Source of the DNA: Bacillus sp. AFS059628
GTDB taxonomy: Bacteria; Bacillota; Bacilli; Bacillales; Bacillaceae_G
NCBI RefSeq assembly: GCF_002571225.1
Contig: NZ_NVEC01000028.1
Location: 1-64,000 of the forward strand
Length of the DNA stretch: 64,000 bases
Reading direction: 5' to 3'
Shown: positions 1 through 7,384 of the stretch, in pieces
How the letters are laid out: each line of letters opens with the position of its first letter
Numbering within the stretch: the first letter of the stretch is position 1
Translations under genes and position numbers: made by a program
The notes under the pieces: model-generated
Database searches by the model: none
Seen by the model: the letters and a program-made list of their open reading frames with translations, nothing else
Told to the model about the DNA's origin: nothing

Positions 1-372
1 CATTGCCGCCAGAACCATTGTCACTAGAGCCATTGCCGCCAGAGCCACTGCCACCAGAACCGTTGTCGCCAGAACCATTGTCGCCAGAACCATTGCCACC
101 AGAGCCATTGCCGCCAGAGCCATTGCCACCAGAGCCATTGTCGCCAGAACCATTGCCACCAGAGCCATTGTCGCCAGAACCACTGCCGCCAGAGCCATTG
201 CCGCCAGAACCGCTGCCACCAGAACCGTTACCATCAGAACCGTTACCACCAGAACCGTTGTCGCCAGAACCGTTGTCGCCAGAGTTATTGCCACCAGAGC
301 CGTTGTCGCCAGAGTTATTGCCGCCAGAACCGTTACCGCTCGAGTCATTGCCACCAGAACCACTTCCGTCAG
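1..372. repeat. 15-bp minisatellite inside a coding region
   Basis: About 24 tandem copies of a 15-bp unit, close to ccagaaccattgtcg on the + strand, run from the window edge to about position 372. Most differences between copies are silent or swap Gly/Asp or Asn/Ser in the minus-strand protein. Unit length is a multiple of three, so copy-number change keeps the frame. Confidence 0.9.
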
Positions 373-568
373 AACCACTATCGTCCTGAGAACCATTGTT
401 TCCTGGTGGTTTATTATTATCTTTTGAGTTACCTTCTGCTAAATGATCGTTATTTTGTACAATTGCGTTTGTTACTGGAGAGAAGTTTTCCGTTGCTGCA
501 TTACCGATATTTAAACCACTAAAAAAAGATAAAGAGAGTGTTGATGCTAAAATGAAGATTTTCGTCAT
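1..568 (-). CDS. Secreted Gly/Ser/Asn-rich repeat protein (partial, 3' end off the window)
   Basis: The reading frame runs from an ATG behind a good ribosome site (AGGAGG, 7 bases upstream) off the left edge, giving 189 visible codons. Residues 1-24 look like a signal peptide (MTKIFILASTLSLSFFSGLN, then an IGNA end), so export is likely. A polar linker of about 45 residues follows, then a low-complexity stretch of five-residue units of the type N-G-S-G-G or N-G-S-G-D, with some serine or asparagine swaps. The repeat is coded by a 15-bp minisatellite. No catalytic motif is visible and the C-terminus is missing, so a wall anchor cannot be judged. I do not recognise a family; a flexible surface or linker protein is only a guess. 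Confidence 0.7.
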   Translation of the reverse strand, partial: MTKIFILASTLSLSFFSGLNIGNAATENFSPVTNAIVQNNDHLAEGNSKDNNKPPGNNGSQDDSGSDGSGSGGNDSSGNGSGGNNSGDNGSGGNNSGDNGSGDNGSGGNGSDGNGSGGSGSGGNGSGGSGSGDNGSGGNGSGDNGSGGNGSGGNGSGGNGSGDNGSGDNGSGGSGSGGNGSSDNGSGGN

Positions 569-769
569 TGTTTTCCTCCTAAGAAATTAATATTCCATGT
601 AAAATACATCCCTTTGTAATATTTCATAGGAAAAAGAGTTTTATGCAAAAAAAACTATATATAGAAAAAGGTGGTGTATTTATGAAGAGAGAAAAGGGTT
701 AGTGTAAATTCTTTATAATAGTAGATTGGGGGAACTTTACACTCATTACAGTAGAGGAAGTGACAGCAG

Positions 770-1648
770 ATGAAAGAATATATTGCATTTGATATTGGTG
801 GTACACAAATTAAATATGGGATTGTTTCAGAAACAGGGACGGTATTAAAGCATAAAACAGTTTCAACAGAAATTCATTTGGGTGGGGAACAAATCATTCA
901 AAAACTTATTCTTCTATCCAAACAATTGATGAATGAACATACGGTTTCGGGAATTGGTATTAGTACTGCGGGAATTGTTAATATTCATAAAGGGGTTGTA
1001 ACGGGAGGAGTGGAGCATATTCGGAACTACGCGACTATTCCTATTATTGATAGATTGCAAGAAGTATTACAAGTTCCTGTGTCCATTGAAAATGATGTGA
1101 ATTGTGCAGCTTTGGGAGAGAAATGGAAAGGTATTGGAAACCGAAAAAGAAACTTTATTATGCTTACTCTTGGAACTGGTATTGGAGGAGCAATTTTTAT
1201 AGATGGAGAGTTATATAGAGGGCATTCGTTTAGTGCTGGTGAATGGGGAAATATGTTAATAGAAGGAAAGCCGTTTGAAGAGGTCGCTTCCATTTCAGGG
1301 GTAATTCGTCTTGTGCGAAAATATAAAGGTGAAAGCGATTGGAATGGAAAAAAGATTTTCGAACTGTATGATAAAGGTGATAGAGAAGTTACGCAAGCAG
1401 TTGAGGTTTTCTTTAAACATTTAGCGATTAGAATTAGTAACCTTGCTTATATTTTTAATCCAGAAGTGATTGTTATAGGTGGAGGAATCACTGATAGGGG
1501 AAATCAGTTCTTAAAAGAAGTAAAAGAAGAGGTAGAAAAATATTTAGATAAGGAGATTTATAGTAATTGTGAGATTGAACTTGCACAAAACGGTAATTGT
1601 GCAGGAATGATTGGTTCTATTTACCACTTCTTACATCATCATAAGTAA
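770..1648 (+). CDS. ROK-family sugar kinase
   Basis: The 292-aa protein has the ROK/actin-like ATPase fold signature. A phosphate loop DIGGTQIKYG sits at residues 8-17, a second glycine motif LGTGIGGAIFIDG lies mid-protein, and RGHSFSAGEWGN holds the acidic residue and histidine typical of the sugar site. The cysteine cluster that binds zinc in many ROK glucokinases is absent, as in beta-glucoside-kinase-like members (BglK type), so the substrate is uncertain. No DNA-binding domain precedes the kinase, which argues for an enzyme rather than a NagC/XylR repressor. A TATAAT lies at 714-719 but its -35 is poor. The gene stands alone between the repeat protein and the Ter operon. Confidence 0.85.
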   Translation: MKEYIAFDIGGTQIKYGIVSETGTVLKHKTVSTEIHLGGEQIIQKLILLSKQLMNEHTVSGIGISTAGIVNIHKGVVTGGVEHIRNYATIPIIDRLQEVLQVPVSIENDVNCAALGEKWKGIGNRKRNFIMLTLGTGIGGAIFIDGELYRGHSFSAGEWGNMLIEGKPFEEVASISGVIRLVRKYKGESDWNGKKIFELYDKGDREVTQAVEVFFKHLAIRISNLAYIFNPEVIVIGGGITDRGNQFLKEVKEEVEKYLDKEIYSNCEIELAQNGNCAGMIGSIYHFLHHHK

Positions 1649-1776
1649 ATTATATGAATGTTTTCATATAACTGAGAATTTATCCTTTTTATCACTAGGT
1701 AAATAATGCTACAATATAAGGGAAGAATACAATATTTTCCGCCTTGGAAAATGCTTTGTAGAAAGGAAGAAACTTC

Positions 1777-2373
1777 ATGCCTATTATTTTAGAAAAAGGT
1801 CAAAAGATCGATTTAACGAAAGGACAACCAAAAGTAGCAAAACTACAGGTTGGCTTAGGCTGGGATCCAATTGGGCAATCAGGTGGGTTTCTGTCTTCAT
1901 TATTTGGAAGTAAACCAAATGTAGATTGTGATGCATCTGTTGTTATGTTAGAAGGGGATCGTTTTTTAAACAAAAACGATTTAGTTTACTTCGGAAACAA
2001 GCTTTCTACTTGTGGTAGTATGATTCATTCAGGAGATAATTTAACGGGTGAAGGCGCTGGTGATGACGAAACAATTTTCGTAGAATTACATAAAGTTCCG
2101 AGCCGTATTAATCGTTTAGTATTCGTTGTAAATATTTATGACTGTGTAAATCGTCGTCAAGATTTCGGGATGATTCGTAATGCATATATTCGTATTCAAA
2201 ACCCGCAAACTGGTGAAGAATTAGCACGCTATAATTTATCGGATAATTATGCTGGCAAAACGACTCTAATTGCAGGTGAAATGTATCGCCACGGAAGTGA
2301 ATGGAAGTTTTCAGCTGTTGGAGAAGGCACACAAGATAAAAACTTAAGTGAGATTGTATCACGTTATCAATAA
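1777..2373 (+). CDS. yceC: TerD-family protein, divergent member (YceC-like)
   Basis: First of three tandem TerD-domain proteins (198 aa; B. subtilis YceC is similar in length). TerD domains bind Ca2+ and act in Ter stress systems. The N-terminus LEKGQKIDLTKGQPKVAKLQVGLGWD is typical, and the acidic loop GDNLTGEGAGDDETI is kept. It differs from its two neighbours in that the first acidic patch DFDLD is replaced by NVDCD, and about ten residues rich in Gly/Ser/Phe are inserted before it, so its ion binding may differ. It opens the cluster; in B. subtilis the yceC-H operon belongs to envelope and general stress regulons (SigB, SigW, SigM, SigX). Upstream, TACAAT at 1710-1715 is a possible -10 without a convincing -35. 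Confidence 0.9.
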   Translation: MPIILEKGQKIDLTKGQPKVAKLQVGLGWDPIGQSGGFLSSLFGSKPNVDCDASVVMLEGDRFLNKNDLVYFGNKLSTCGSMIHSGDNLTGEGAGDDETIFVELHKVPSRINRLVFVVNIYDCVNRRQDFGMIRNAYIRIQNPQTGEELARYNLSDNYAGKTTLIAGEMYRHGSEWKFSAVGEGTQDKNLSEIVSRYQ

Positions 2374-2396
2374 AATAAACCGAGGAGGAATTGTGT

Positions 2397-2981
2397 ATGG
2401 CATCAATTTCATTGAAAAAAGGACAAAAGGTAGACTTAACAAAAACGAATCCAGGTCTTTCAAAAGTTCTTGTAGGACTTGGTTGGGATACGAATCGTTA
2501 TGACGGACAAAACGATTTCGATTTAGATGTTAGTATTTTCTTAGTAGGTGCTAACGGTAAAGTTTCAGGTGCAGAGGATTTCGTCTTCTATAATAATCCA
2601 AAAGGTGCGAATGGTGCGGTAGAGCATCTAGGAGATAATCGAACTGGTGAAGGTGAAGGCGATGACGAAGCGATTAAAGTAGATTTGAAAAATGTACCTG
2701 CACATATCGAACGTATTTGTTTCACAATTACAATTTACGATGGAGAAGGTCGTAGCCAAAACTTTGGACAAGTTTCTAACTCCTTCGTACGTATTTTAGA
2801 TGAAGAAAAGAATGCAGAGTTAATTCGTTACGATTTAGGAGAAGATTTCTCTATTGAAACAGCTGTTGTAGTAGGTGAACTATACCGCCATGCAGGTGAC
2901 TGGAAGTTCAATGCAATTGGAAGTGGATTCCAAGGTGGATTAGCGTCTCTATGTAATAACTTTGGTTTAGACGTAGAGTAA
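2397..2981 (+). CDS. yceD: TerD-family calcium-binding stress protein (YceD-like)
   Basis: A 194-aa TerD domain protein. The ATG at 2397 is chosen over an in-frame TTG six bases upstream because GAGGAGGA then has a normal 8-base spacing. Both acidic loops are intact: [10 protein letters not shown] near residue 40 and [15 protein letters not shown] near residue 80. The C-terminal [23 protein letters not shown] is nearly identical to that of the next gene, so the pair are recent-looking paralogues. It is probably co-transcribed with yceC (24 bases apart). A perfect 40-bp palindrome follows its stop. Confidence 0.93.
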   Translation: MASISLKKGQKVDLTKTNPGLSKVLVGLGWDTNRYDGQNDFDLDVSIFLVGANGKVSGAEDFVFYNNPKGANGAVEHLGDNRTGEGEGDDEAIKVDLKNVPAHIERICFTITIYDGEGRSQNFGQVSNSFVRILDEEKNAELIRYDLGEDFSIETAVVVGELYRHAGDWKFNAIGSGFQGGLASLCNNFGLDVE

Positions 2982-2988
2982 TAGAGTT

Positions 2989-3028
2989 ATATATCCATCC
3001 GTAAATATATATTTACGGATGGATATAT
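2989..3028. repeat. Perfect 40-bp palindrome between yceD and yceE
   Basis: The 20 bases from 2989 are exactly repeated in reverse complement up to 3028, with no loop bases and a GC-poor centre. It lacks the run of T that an intrinsic terminator would have, so it may be an mRNA-stability or processing hairpin, or a protein site. Confidence 0.9.
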
Positions 3029-3060
3029 TCTTTAAGATTAAAATATAGAGGTGAATATAA

Positions 3061-3639
3061 ATGGCTATTCAGTTACAAAAAGGACAAAAGATTGATTTAG
3101 GTAAGACGAGTCCTGGTTTAACAAAAGCGGTAATTGGTCTTGGCTGGGATATTAAATCTTACGACGGTGGATCAGATTTCGATTTAGATGCATCAGCATT
3201 CCTATTAGATGCGAACGGAAAATGTACAAAGGAAACTGATTTTATCTTCTATAATAATTTACAGTCTCCTTGTGGATCTGTTCTACATACAGGAGATAAC
3301 CGCACAGGTGAAGGGGAAGGTGACGATGAGCAACTTGTTGTGGACTTAAAGAAAGTTCCAGCAGATGTGCACAAAATTGCTATTACAGTTACAATTTATG
3401 ATGCAGAAGGCCGTAGTCAAAACTTTGGACAAGTAGGAAATGCGTTCGTTCGTTTAGCGAATGAAGAAACGAATGAAGAAGTTCTTCGTTTTGATTTAGG
3501 GGAAGATTTCTCCATCGAAACAGCAGTTGTCTTTTGTGAATTATACCGTCATAATGGACAGTGGAAGTTTAATGCAGTAGGAAGCGGATTCCAAGGTGGT
3601 TTAGGTGCGCTTGTAAGAGCGTATGGCTTGGATGCATAG
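3061..3639 (+). CDS. yceE: TerD-family calcium-binding stress protein (YceE-like)
   Basis: A 192-aa TerD domain protein, the same length as B. subtilis YceE. SDFDLDASAF and [15 protein letters not shown] form the two acidic metal loops. The C-terminal [19 protein letters not shown] closes the domain. The ribosome site is AGAGGTGA. It sits between the yceD palindrome and an intrinsic terminator, so its transcript level may differ from that of the flanking operon genes. In Ter systems, TerD proteins are thought to work with TerC at the membrane; the exact role is unresolved. Confidence 0.93.
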   Translation: MAIQLQKGQKIDLGKTSPGLTKAVIGLGWDIKSYDGGSDFDLDASAFLLDANGKCTKETDFIFYNNLQSPCGSVLHTGDNRTGEGEGDDEQLVVDLKKVPADVHKIAITVTIYDAEGRSQNFGQVGNAFVRLANEETNEEVLRFDLGEDFSIETAVVFCELYRHNGQWKFNAVGSGFQGGLGALVRAYGLDA

Positions 3640-3640
3640 G

Positions 3641-3668
3641 AAGGAAACGATATTCGTTTCCTTTTTTT
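3641..3668 (+). terminator. Intrinsic terminator inside the Ter operon (after yceE)
   Basis: The stem AGGAAACG/CGTTTCCT with a short loop is followed by seven T. It would end or reduce transcription before yceF. Confidence 0.8.
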
Positions 3669-3711
3669 GACCTTTCTATAAATCTAGCAAAGAATAGGGG
3701 ATAAAGGTAAG

Positions 3712-4503
3712 ATGAGTATTTTGCAAGGAATCCTTGATACGTATGCTCAGTTTTTCGACTTGGACATGTGGATTAAAGTGTTGCAGGATCCAGTATCTTG
3801 GGGATTAATAGGTACACTTGTTGTACTTGAAGGGTTGTTATCTGCTGATAACGCACTTGTATTAGCGGTAATGGTAAAACACCTTCCGGAAGAAAAACGT
3901 AAAAAAGCATTATTCTATGGACTTATTGGAGCTTATGTATTTCGATTTATCGCAATTGGAATTGGAATGTTCTTAATTAAATTAGCATGGGTAAAAGTGT
4001 TAGGTGCACTTTACTTAGCATGGCTTTCAGTTAAATACTTTATTGATAAACGAAAAGGTAATGCAGAAGAAGAGGAAGCTCATGGTATGAACCAAAACAG
4101 TATTCTCTTCAGAATGTTTGGTGTCTTCTGGGGAACAGTTGCGATGGTTGAATTAATGGATATCGCATTCTCTGTAGATAGCGTACTTGCTGCATTTGGT
4201 GTATCAAACGAAGTTTGGATTCTATTATTAGGTGGAATGCTCGGTATTTTAATGATGCGCGGTATCGCTGGTGTATTCTTAAAGTTGTTAGAACGTATTC
4301 CAGAACTTGAAACGACAGCATATATTTTAATCTTAATTATCGCAGCAAAAATGTTATTGTCTGTTATTCATATTGAAATAAGCCATACAGTGTTCTTCAT
4401 TATTTTAGTTGTAGCATTTGGAGCAACATTTATACTTCACTACATGAAGAATTCTGGACAAGCTAAAGAAGAAGTTGCAGCTACTAAAGAAGACAATAAA
4501 TAA
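3712..4503 (+). CDS. yceF: TerC-family manganese exporter (YceF/MeeF-like)
   Basis: A 263-aa polytopic membrane protein with about seven hydrophobic segments. The TerC acidic transmembrane motifs are present: LEGLLSADNALVLAVMV near residue 40 and VELMDIAFSVDSVLAAFG near residue 145. The B. subtilis orthologue was renamed MeeF because it exports Mn2+ and supports metalation of secreted enzymes; I infer the same role here from family and gene order. The C-terminal tail is charged and cytoplasmic. The start follows AAAGGTAAG. It is flanked by terminators on both sides, so it may have its own promoter as well as readthrough from the TerD genes. Confidence 0.92.
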   Translation: MSILQGILDTYAQFFDLDMWIKVLQDPVSWGLIGTLVVLEGLLSADNALVLAVMVKHLPEEKRKKALFYGLIGAYVFRFIAIGIGMFLIKLAWVKVLGALYLAWLSVKYFIDKRKGNAEEEEAHGMNQNSILFRMFGVFWGTVAMVELMDIAFSVDSVLAAFGVSNEVWILLLGGMLGILMMRGIAGVFLKLLERIPELETTAYILILIIAAKMLLSVIHIEISHTVFFIILVVAFGATFILHYMKNSGQAKEEVAATKEDNK

Positions 4504-4507
4504 TTGA

Positions 4508-4543
4508 AATGGGTTTGCTCGTTTTACGAGCGCCCATTTTTTA
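4508..4543 (+). terminator. Intrinsic terminator after yceF
   Basis: The stem AAATGGG...GCTCG/CGAGC...CCCATTT has a TTTTA loop and a T run. A TATAAT at 4559-4564, just downstream, could restart transcription for yceG. Confidence 0.75.
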
Positions 4544-4610
4544 TAACCAAAAATAGTTTATAATAGAAGAAAGACTTAGAAAAAGTAAATGTTTTTGGAG
4601 GTGAACTGTT

Positions 4611-6242
4611 GTGTTTTCACGTTTTACACTTCAACCATATGCATTAAAAGATGAATCAGATTTAAAGCAATTTGAAACAATTTTAGAAAAACGTCCAAAC
4701 TATGAGCTGACAGAGAATGAGATGAAATTTAGTTATATAGCATGTCGAATCCTTGGCGTTCCTAATGATGTAGATGAATATTTTAATGAGCTGTTTGATT
4801 ATAGTGAAGCGAAAGGAATCGAAGTTTTACACGAACAAAATTTAAACAAAGTGATTGATTCAGAAAAACTTCGTCACATTCAAGAAGTGTTCGGATTACA
4901 TCAAGAAGCACCAAATGGTCTGACAGTAAATAGGCTAGTGGCGCACTTATCTGGGAAACAACTTTTGCCGAAAGTAGATAATCCTGATTTACAACATTAT
5001 ATACATACGACATTTATTTCTGTATTGAAATTATATGAGAAACAACATAATCAATCTTTAAAGACAGAAGGCTTCCGTCGTTTCTTAATTGACATGATTA
5101 AATTAAGCGAAAATTACGTAGCGAAGTGGTTCTCTACGATTAACTATAAGAAACAAATGCCGCGTATCGTTTGGTACGGTGATGCACAGGAAAGCCGTAT
5201 ATATTTCTTATACTTTCTTATTATGCTCGGCTGCGATGTACTTTATTATCATCCAGAAGGAAAAGATGGATTTGAGAATGTTGATGAAGAAGGAAGAACT
5301 TTTATTGTGTCTCATCCAGGTCGCATTTCTCTTGAACCATTTCCAGATCGCCGTCGCGAGCGTGTGGCAACAGTAGCGTATCAAGCTTCAAAAGAAATTG
5401 AGCAAGTACTTCACCACGATAATTCACTGCTGTACAAGCCGTGGCAATTCCGTTCCTATACGCCTGTAGCTCGTACATTAAAAACAACATACGATGAACT
5501 CTTTTTAATTACGAAGGAAAAGGCGTTCGTACGCCCGACATTCTTTGTTGAAAATAAACACATTTATATTCCTTCTTTATTTGCGAAAATATCAGGTGTT
5601 TCAAAAAATGATAAAGAATATTTTCAACGATTAAAGGCTGTTACATCATTTGATAACAGTTTATTAATTAATACATTCCCGTTTACGAAAGAACAAAAAG
5701 CAAATTTCCAATATCATTATCGAGACGCGTTAGACCGCGGGGGGAAATTACATCCAGATTTAATTATGAACAGTCATTGGTGGCCGCATAAACGATTGCC
5801 AGAAGGATTACAACATGGTATTGCAGAGGCAATCATCCATACGTGTGAAAGTGAAATGTGTAAACCAATTGCAAAAGAGACGAAACAAGATGTAGCGCTA
5901 TATGTTTTCGCACAACTTTCTCAAATACCACCGAATATTTTAGAGCAGCTTGAGAAATTTGATTATTCACAAGATGTACCAAAAATTGTTATATTTAATA
6001 ATGAGAAGAGTGGAGAATTGACTCGTTCTGATGCTGTTTTATTACTATTTTTAAATCAAATAGGAGTAGATGTATTCCACTTCAATCCAACAGGAAGAAA
6101 CGATATTGAACCGTATATTGAAGCGGAGGCATTTGATTCACATTGGCTTGAAGAAGTTAATTTCGATCTTGAGTTTCATGGTTCATCAGCCTATAAAAAT
6201 TTATCACAAACAATAAAAGGACTATTTCGTCCATTTTTATAA
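4611..6242 (+). CDS. yceG: YceG-family Ter-system protein
   Basis: A 543-aa soluble protein with a GTG start behind TTGGAGGTG. Length and position match B. subtilis YceG (about 537 aa). The biochemical function is not established; comparative work places the family in Ter-linked stress systems. I see an internal duplication. PRIVWYGDAQESRIYFLYFL...LGCDVLYYHPEGKDGFE (about residues 183-225) resembles PKIVIFNNEKSG...LLLFLNQIGVDVFHFNPTGRNDIE (about residues 462-508). The two copies share a P-[RK]-I-V strand and a D-V-x4-P-x-G-x3-[DF]-E loop. The next gene, yceH, is 18 bases downstream and probably co-transcribed. Confidence 0.88.
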   Translation: MFSRFTLQPYALKDESDLKQFETILEKRPNYELTENEMKFSYIACRILGVPNDVDEYFNELFDYSEAKGIEVLHEQNLNKVIDSEKLRHIQEVFGLHQEAPNGLTVNRLVAHLSGKQLLPKVDNPDLQHYIHTTFISVLKLYEKQHNQSLKTEGFRRFLIDMIKLSENYVAKWFSTINYKKQMPRIVWYGDAQESRIYFLYFLIMLGCDVLYYHPEGKDGFENVDEEGRTFIVSHPGRISLEPFPDRRRERVATVAYQASKEIEQVLHHDNSLLYKPWQFRSYTPVARTLKTTYDELFLITKEKAFVRPTFFVENKHIYIPSLFAKISGVSKNDKEYFQRLKAVTSFDNSLLINTFPFTKEQKANFQYHYRDALDRGGKLHPDLIMNSHWWPHKRLPEGLQHGIAEAIIHTCESEMCKPIAKETKQDVALYVFAQLSQIPPNILEQLEKFDYSQDVPKIVIFNNEKSGELTRSDAVLLLFLNQIGVDVFHFNPTGRNDIEPYIEAEAFDSHWLEEVNFDLEFHGSSAYKNLSQTIKGLFRPFL

Positions 6243-6260
6243 GGAAAGGGAGAATACCAT

Positions 6261-7343
6261 ATGAATAACCCAGTCGTACTAGATTCGAAAACAGAATTAA
6301 ATGAGCAAACAGCACAAGATGTTCGCTTGCAGCTTAGACAAGATGCGGATGTACAACGTATTTATAATGCGGTAGATATTAAAGATCAATTAGAATTAAT
6401 TGAACTTGGAAAAGAACCTTCTATGGAAATTTCACGTTTTGCTGATCAAATTTTACATACAATGTCATTATCAAAAATAGAAGATTCGGGTGAATTATTA
6501 AAACAACTTGGTAAAATTATGGACCGATTTGATAGCAAAGACTTTGCGGAAGAGAAAAGTGGTTTCTTCTCACGTATGTTCAAAAAAGCGGATAAAATGA
6601 TTGAACAAATCTTTAGCAAGTATCAAACGATGGGCCGCGAAATTGATAAAGTATATGTGGAAATTACGAAGTATCAAGATGAAATGAAGAAATCAATTGG
6701 TACGTTAGACGGTTTATATGAGCAAAACTTAAAATATTACTTAGACTTAGAAAAATATGTAGTAGCAGGGGAAATGTTATTAGAGCGTTTAAATACAGAG
6801 CTAGTTCCAATGTATGAAGAGCGTGTACGTAACAATGACCAATTAGCAGGTATTGAATTAGAGTCTCTTAAAAACTCTGTTGAAATTTTAGAACAGCGTA
6901 TTGATGATTTAGAAAAAGCACGTATGGTTGCGTTACTTACAGCACCACAAATTCGTATGATTCAACGTGGTAACAATAAATTAATCGGTAAAATCAATAC
7001 AGCATTTATTACAACAATTCCTATCTTTAAAAATGGTATCATTCAAGCTGTAAATGCGAAGCGTCAAAAGCTTGTTGCAGATTCTATGGCTGAACTGGAT
7101 CGCCGTACAAATGAATTACTTAAGAAAAATGCACAAAATATCGCAACGCAAAGTGTGGAAGTGGCGAGATTATCAGGTTCTTCTAGTATTAAGATGGAAA
7201 CGCTTGAGGAAACTTGGAACATTATTTCAAGAGGTATGCAAGAAACACAACAAATTGAAGAACAAAATAAACGTGAGCGTGAAGAAAGCCGCAAACGTAT
7301 GGCTACATTAACTGAGAACATTAAAAAAGAATTACAAGGGTAA
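6261..7343 (+). CDS. yceH: TelA-like toxic-anion resistance family protein (YceH)
   Basis: A 360-aa, mostly alpha-helical cytoplasmic protein of the TelA/KlaA family; B. subtilis YceH has about 363 aa. The family name comes from plasmid tellurite resistance, but the cellular role in bacilli is envelope-stress related rather than tellurite-specific. Long charged helices with heptad-like spacing (about residues 120-220 and 320-355) suggest coiled coils. The conserved core SLKNSVEILEQRIDDLEKARMVALLTAPQIRMIQRGN is present. It is the last gene of the Ter cluster and ends at a bidirectional terminator. Confidence 0.92.
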   Translation: MNNPVVLDSKTELNEQTAQDVRLQLRQDADVQRIYNAVDIKDQLELIELGKEPSMEISRFADQILHTMSLSKIEDSGELLKQLGKIMDRFDSKDFAEEKSGFFSRMFKKADKMIEQIFSKYQTMGREIDKVYVEITKYQDEMKKSIGTLDGLYEQNLKYYLDLEKYVVAGEMLLERLNTELVPMYEERVRNNDQLAGIELESLKNSVEILEQRIDDLEKARMVALLTAPQIRMIQRGNNKLIGKINTAFITTIPIFKNGIIQAVNAKRQKLVADSMAELDRRTNELLKKNAQNIATQSVEVARLSGSSSIKMETLEETWNIISRGMQETQQIEEQNKREREESRKRMATLTENIKKELQG

Positions 7344-7346
7344 ATG

Positions 7347-7384
7347 AAAAGGCAATGAGGAAGAGTCCTCATTGCCTTTTAGTT
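7347..7384. terminator. Bidirectional terminator, yceH / Ca2+ ATPase
   Basis: A long stem AAAAGGCAATGAGGA/TCCTCATTGCCTTTT with T runs in both directions separates the convergent genes. The ATPase stop codon lies in its edge. Confidence 0.88.

Noticed and set aside
3-389. 128-aa PPEPLSPEPL repeat frame on the + strand
   Set aside because: It is the complement of the minus-strand GSGGN repeat gene, which has a signal peptide and a good ribosome site; the + frame starts at the window edge without one.
1777-7343. Tellurite-resistance function for the Ter cluster
   Set aside because: TerD, TerC and TelA names are historical; family data in bacilli point to metal (Mn) handling and envelope stress, so no tellurite claim is made.
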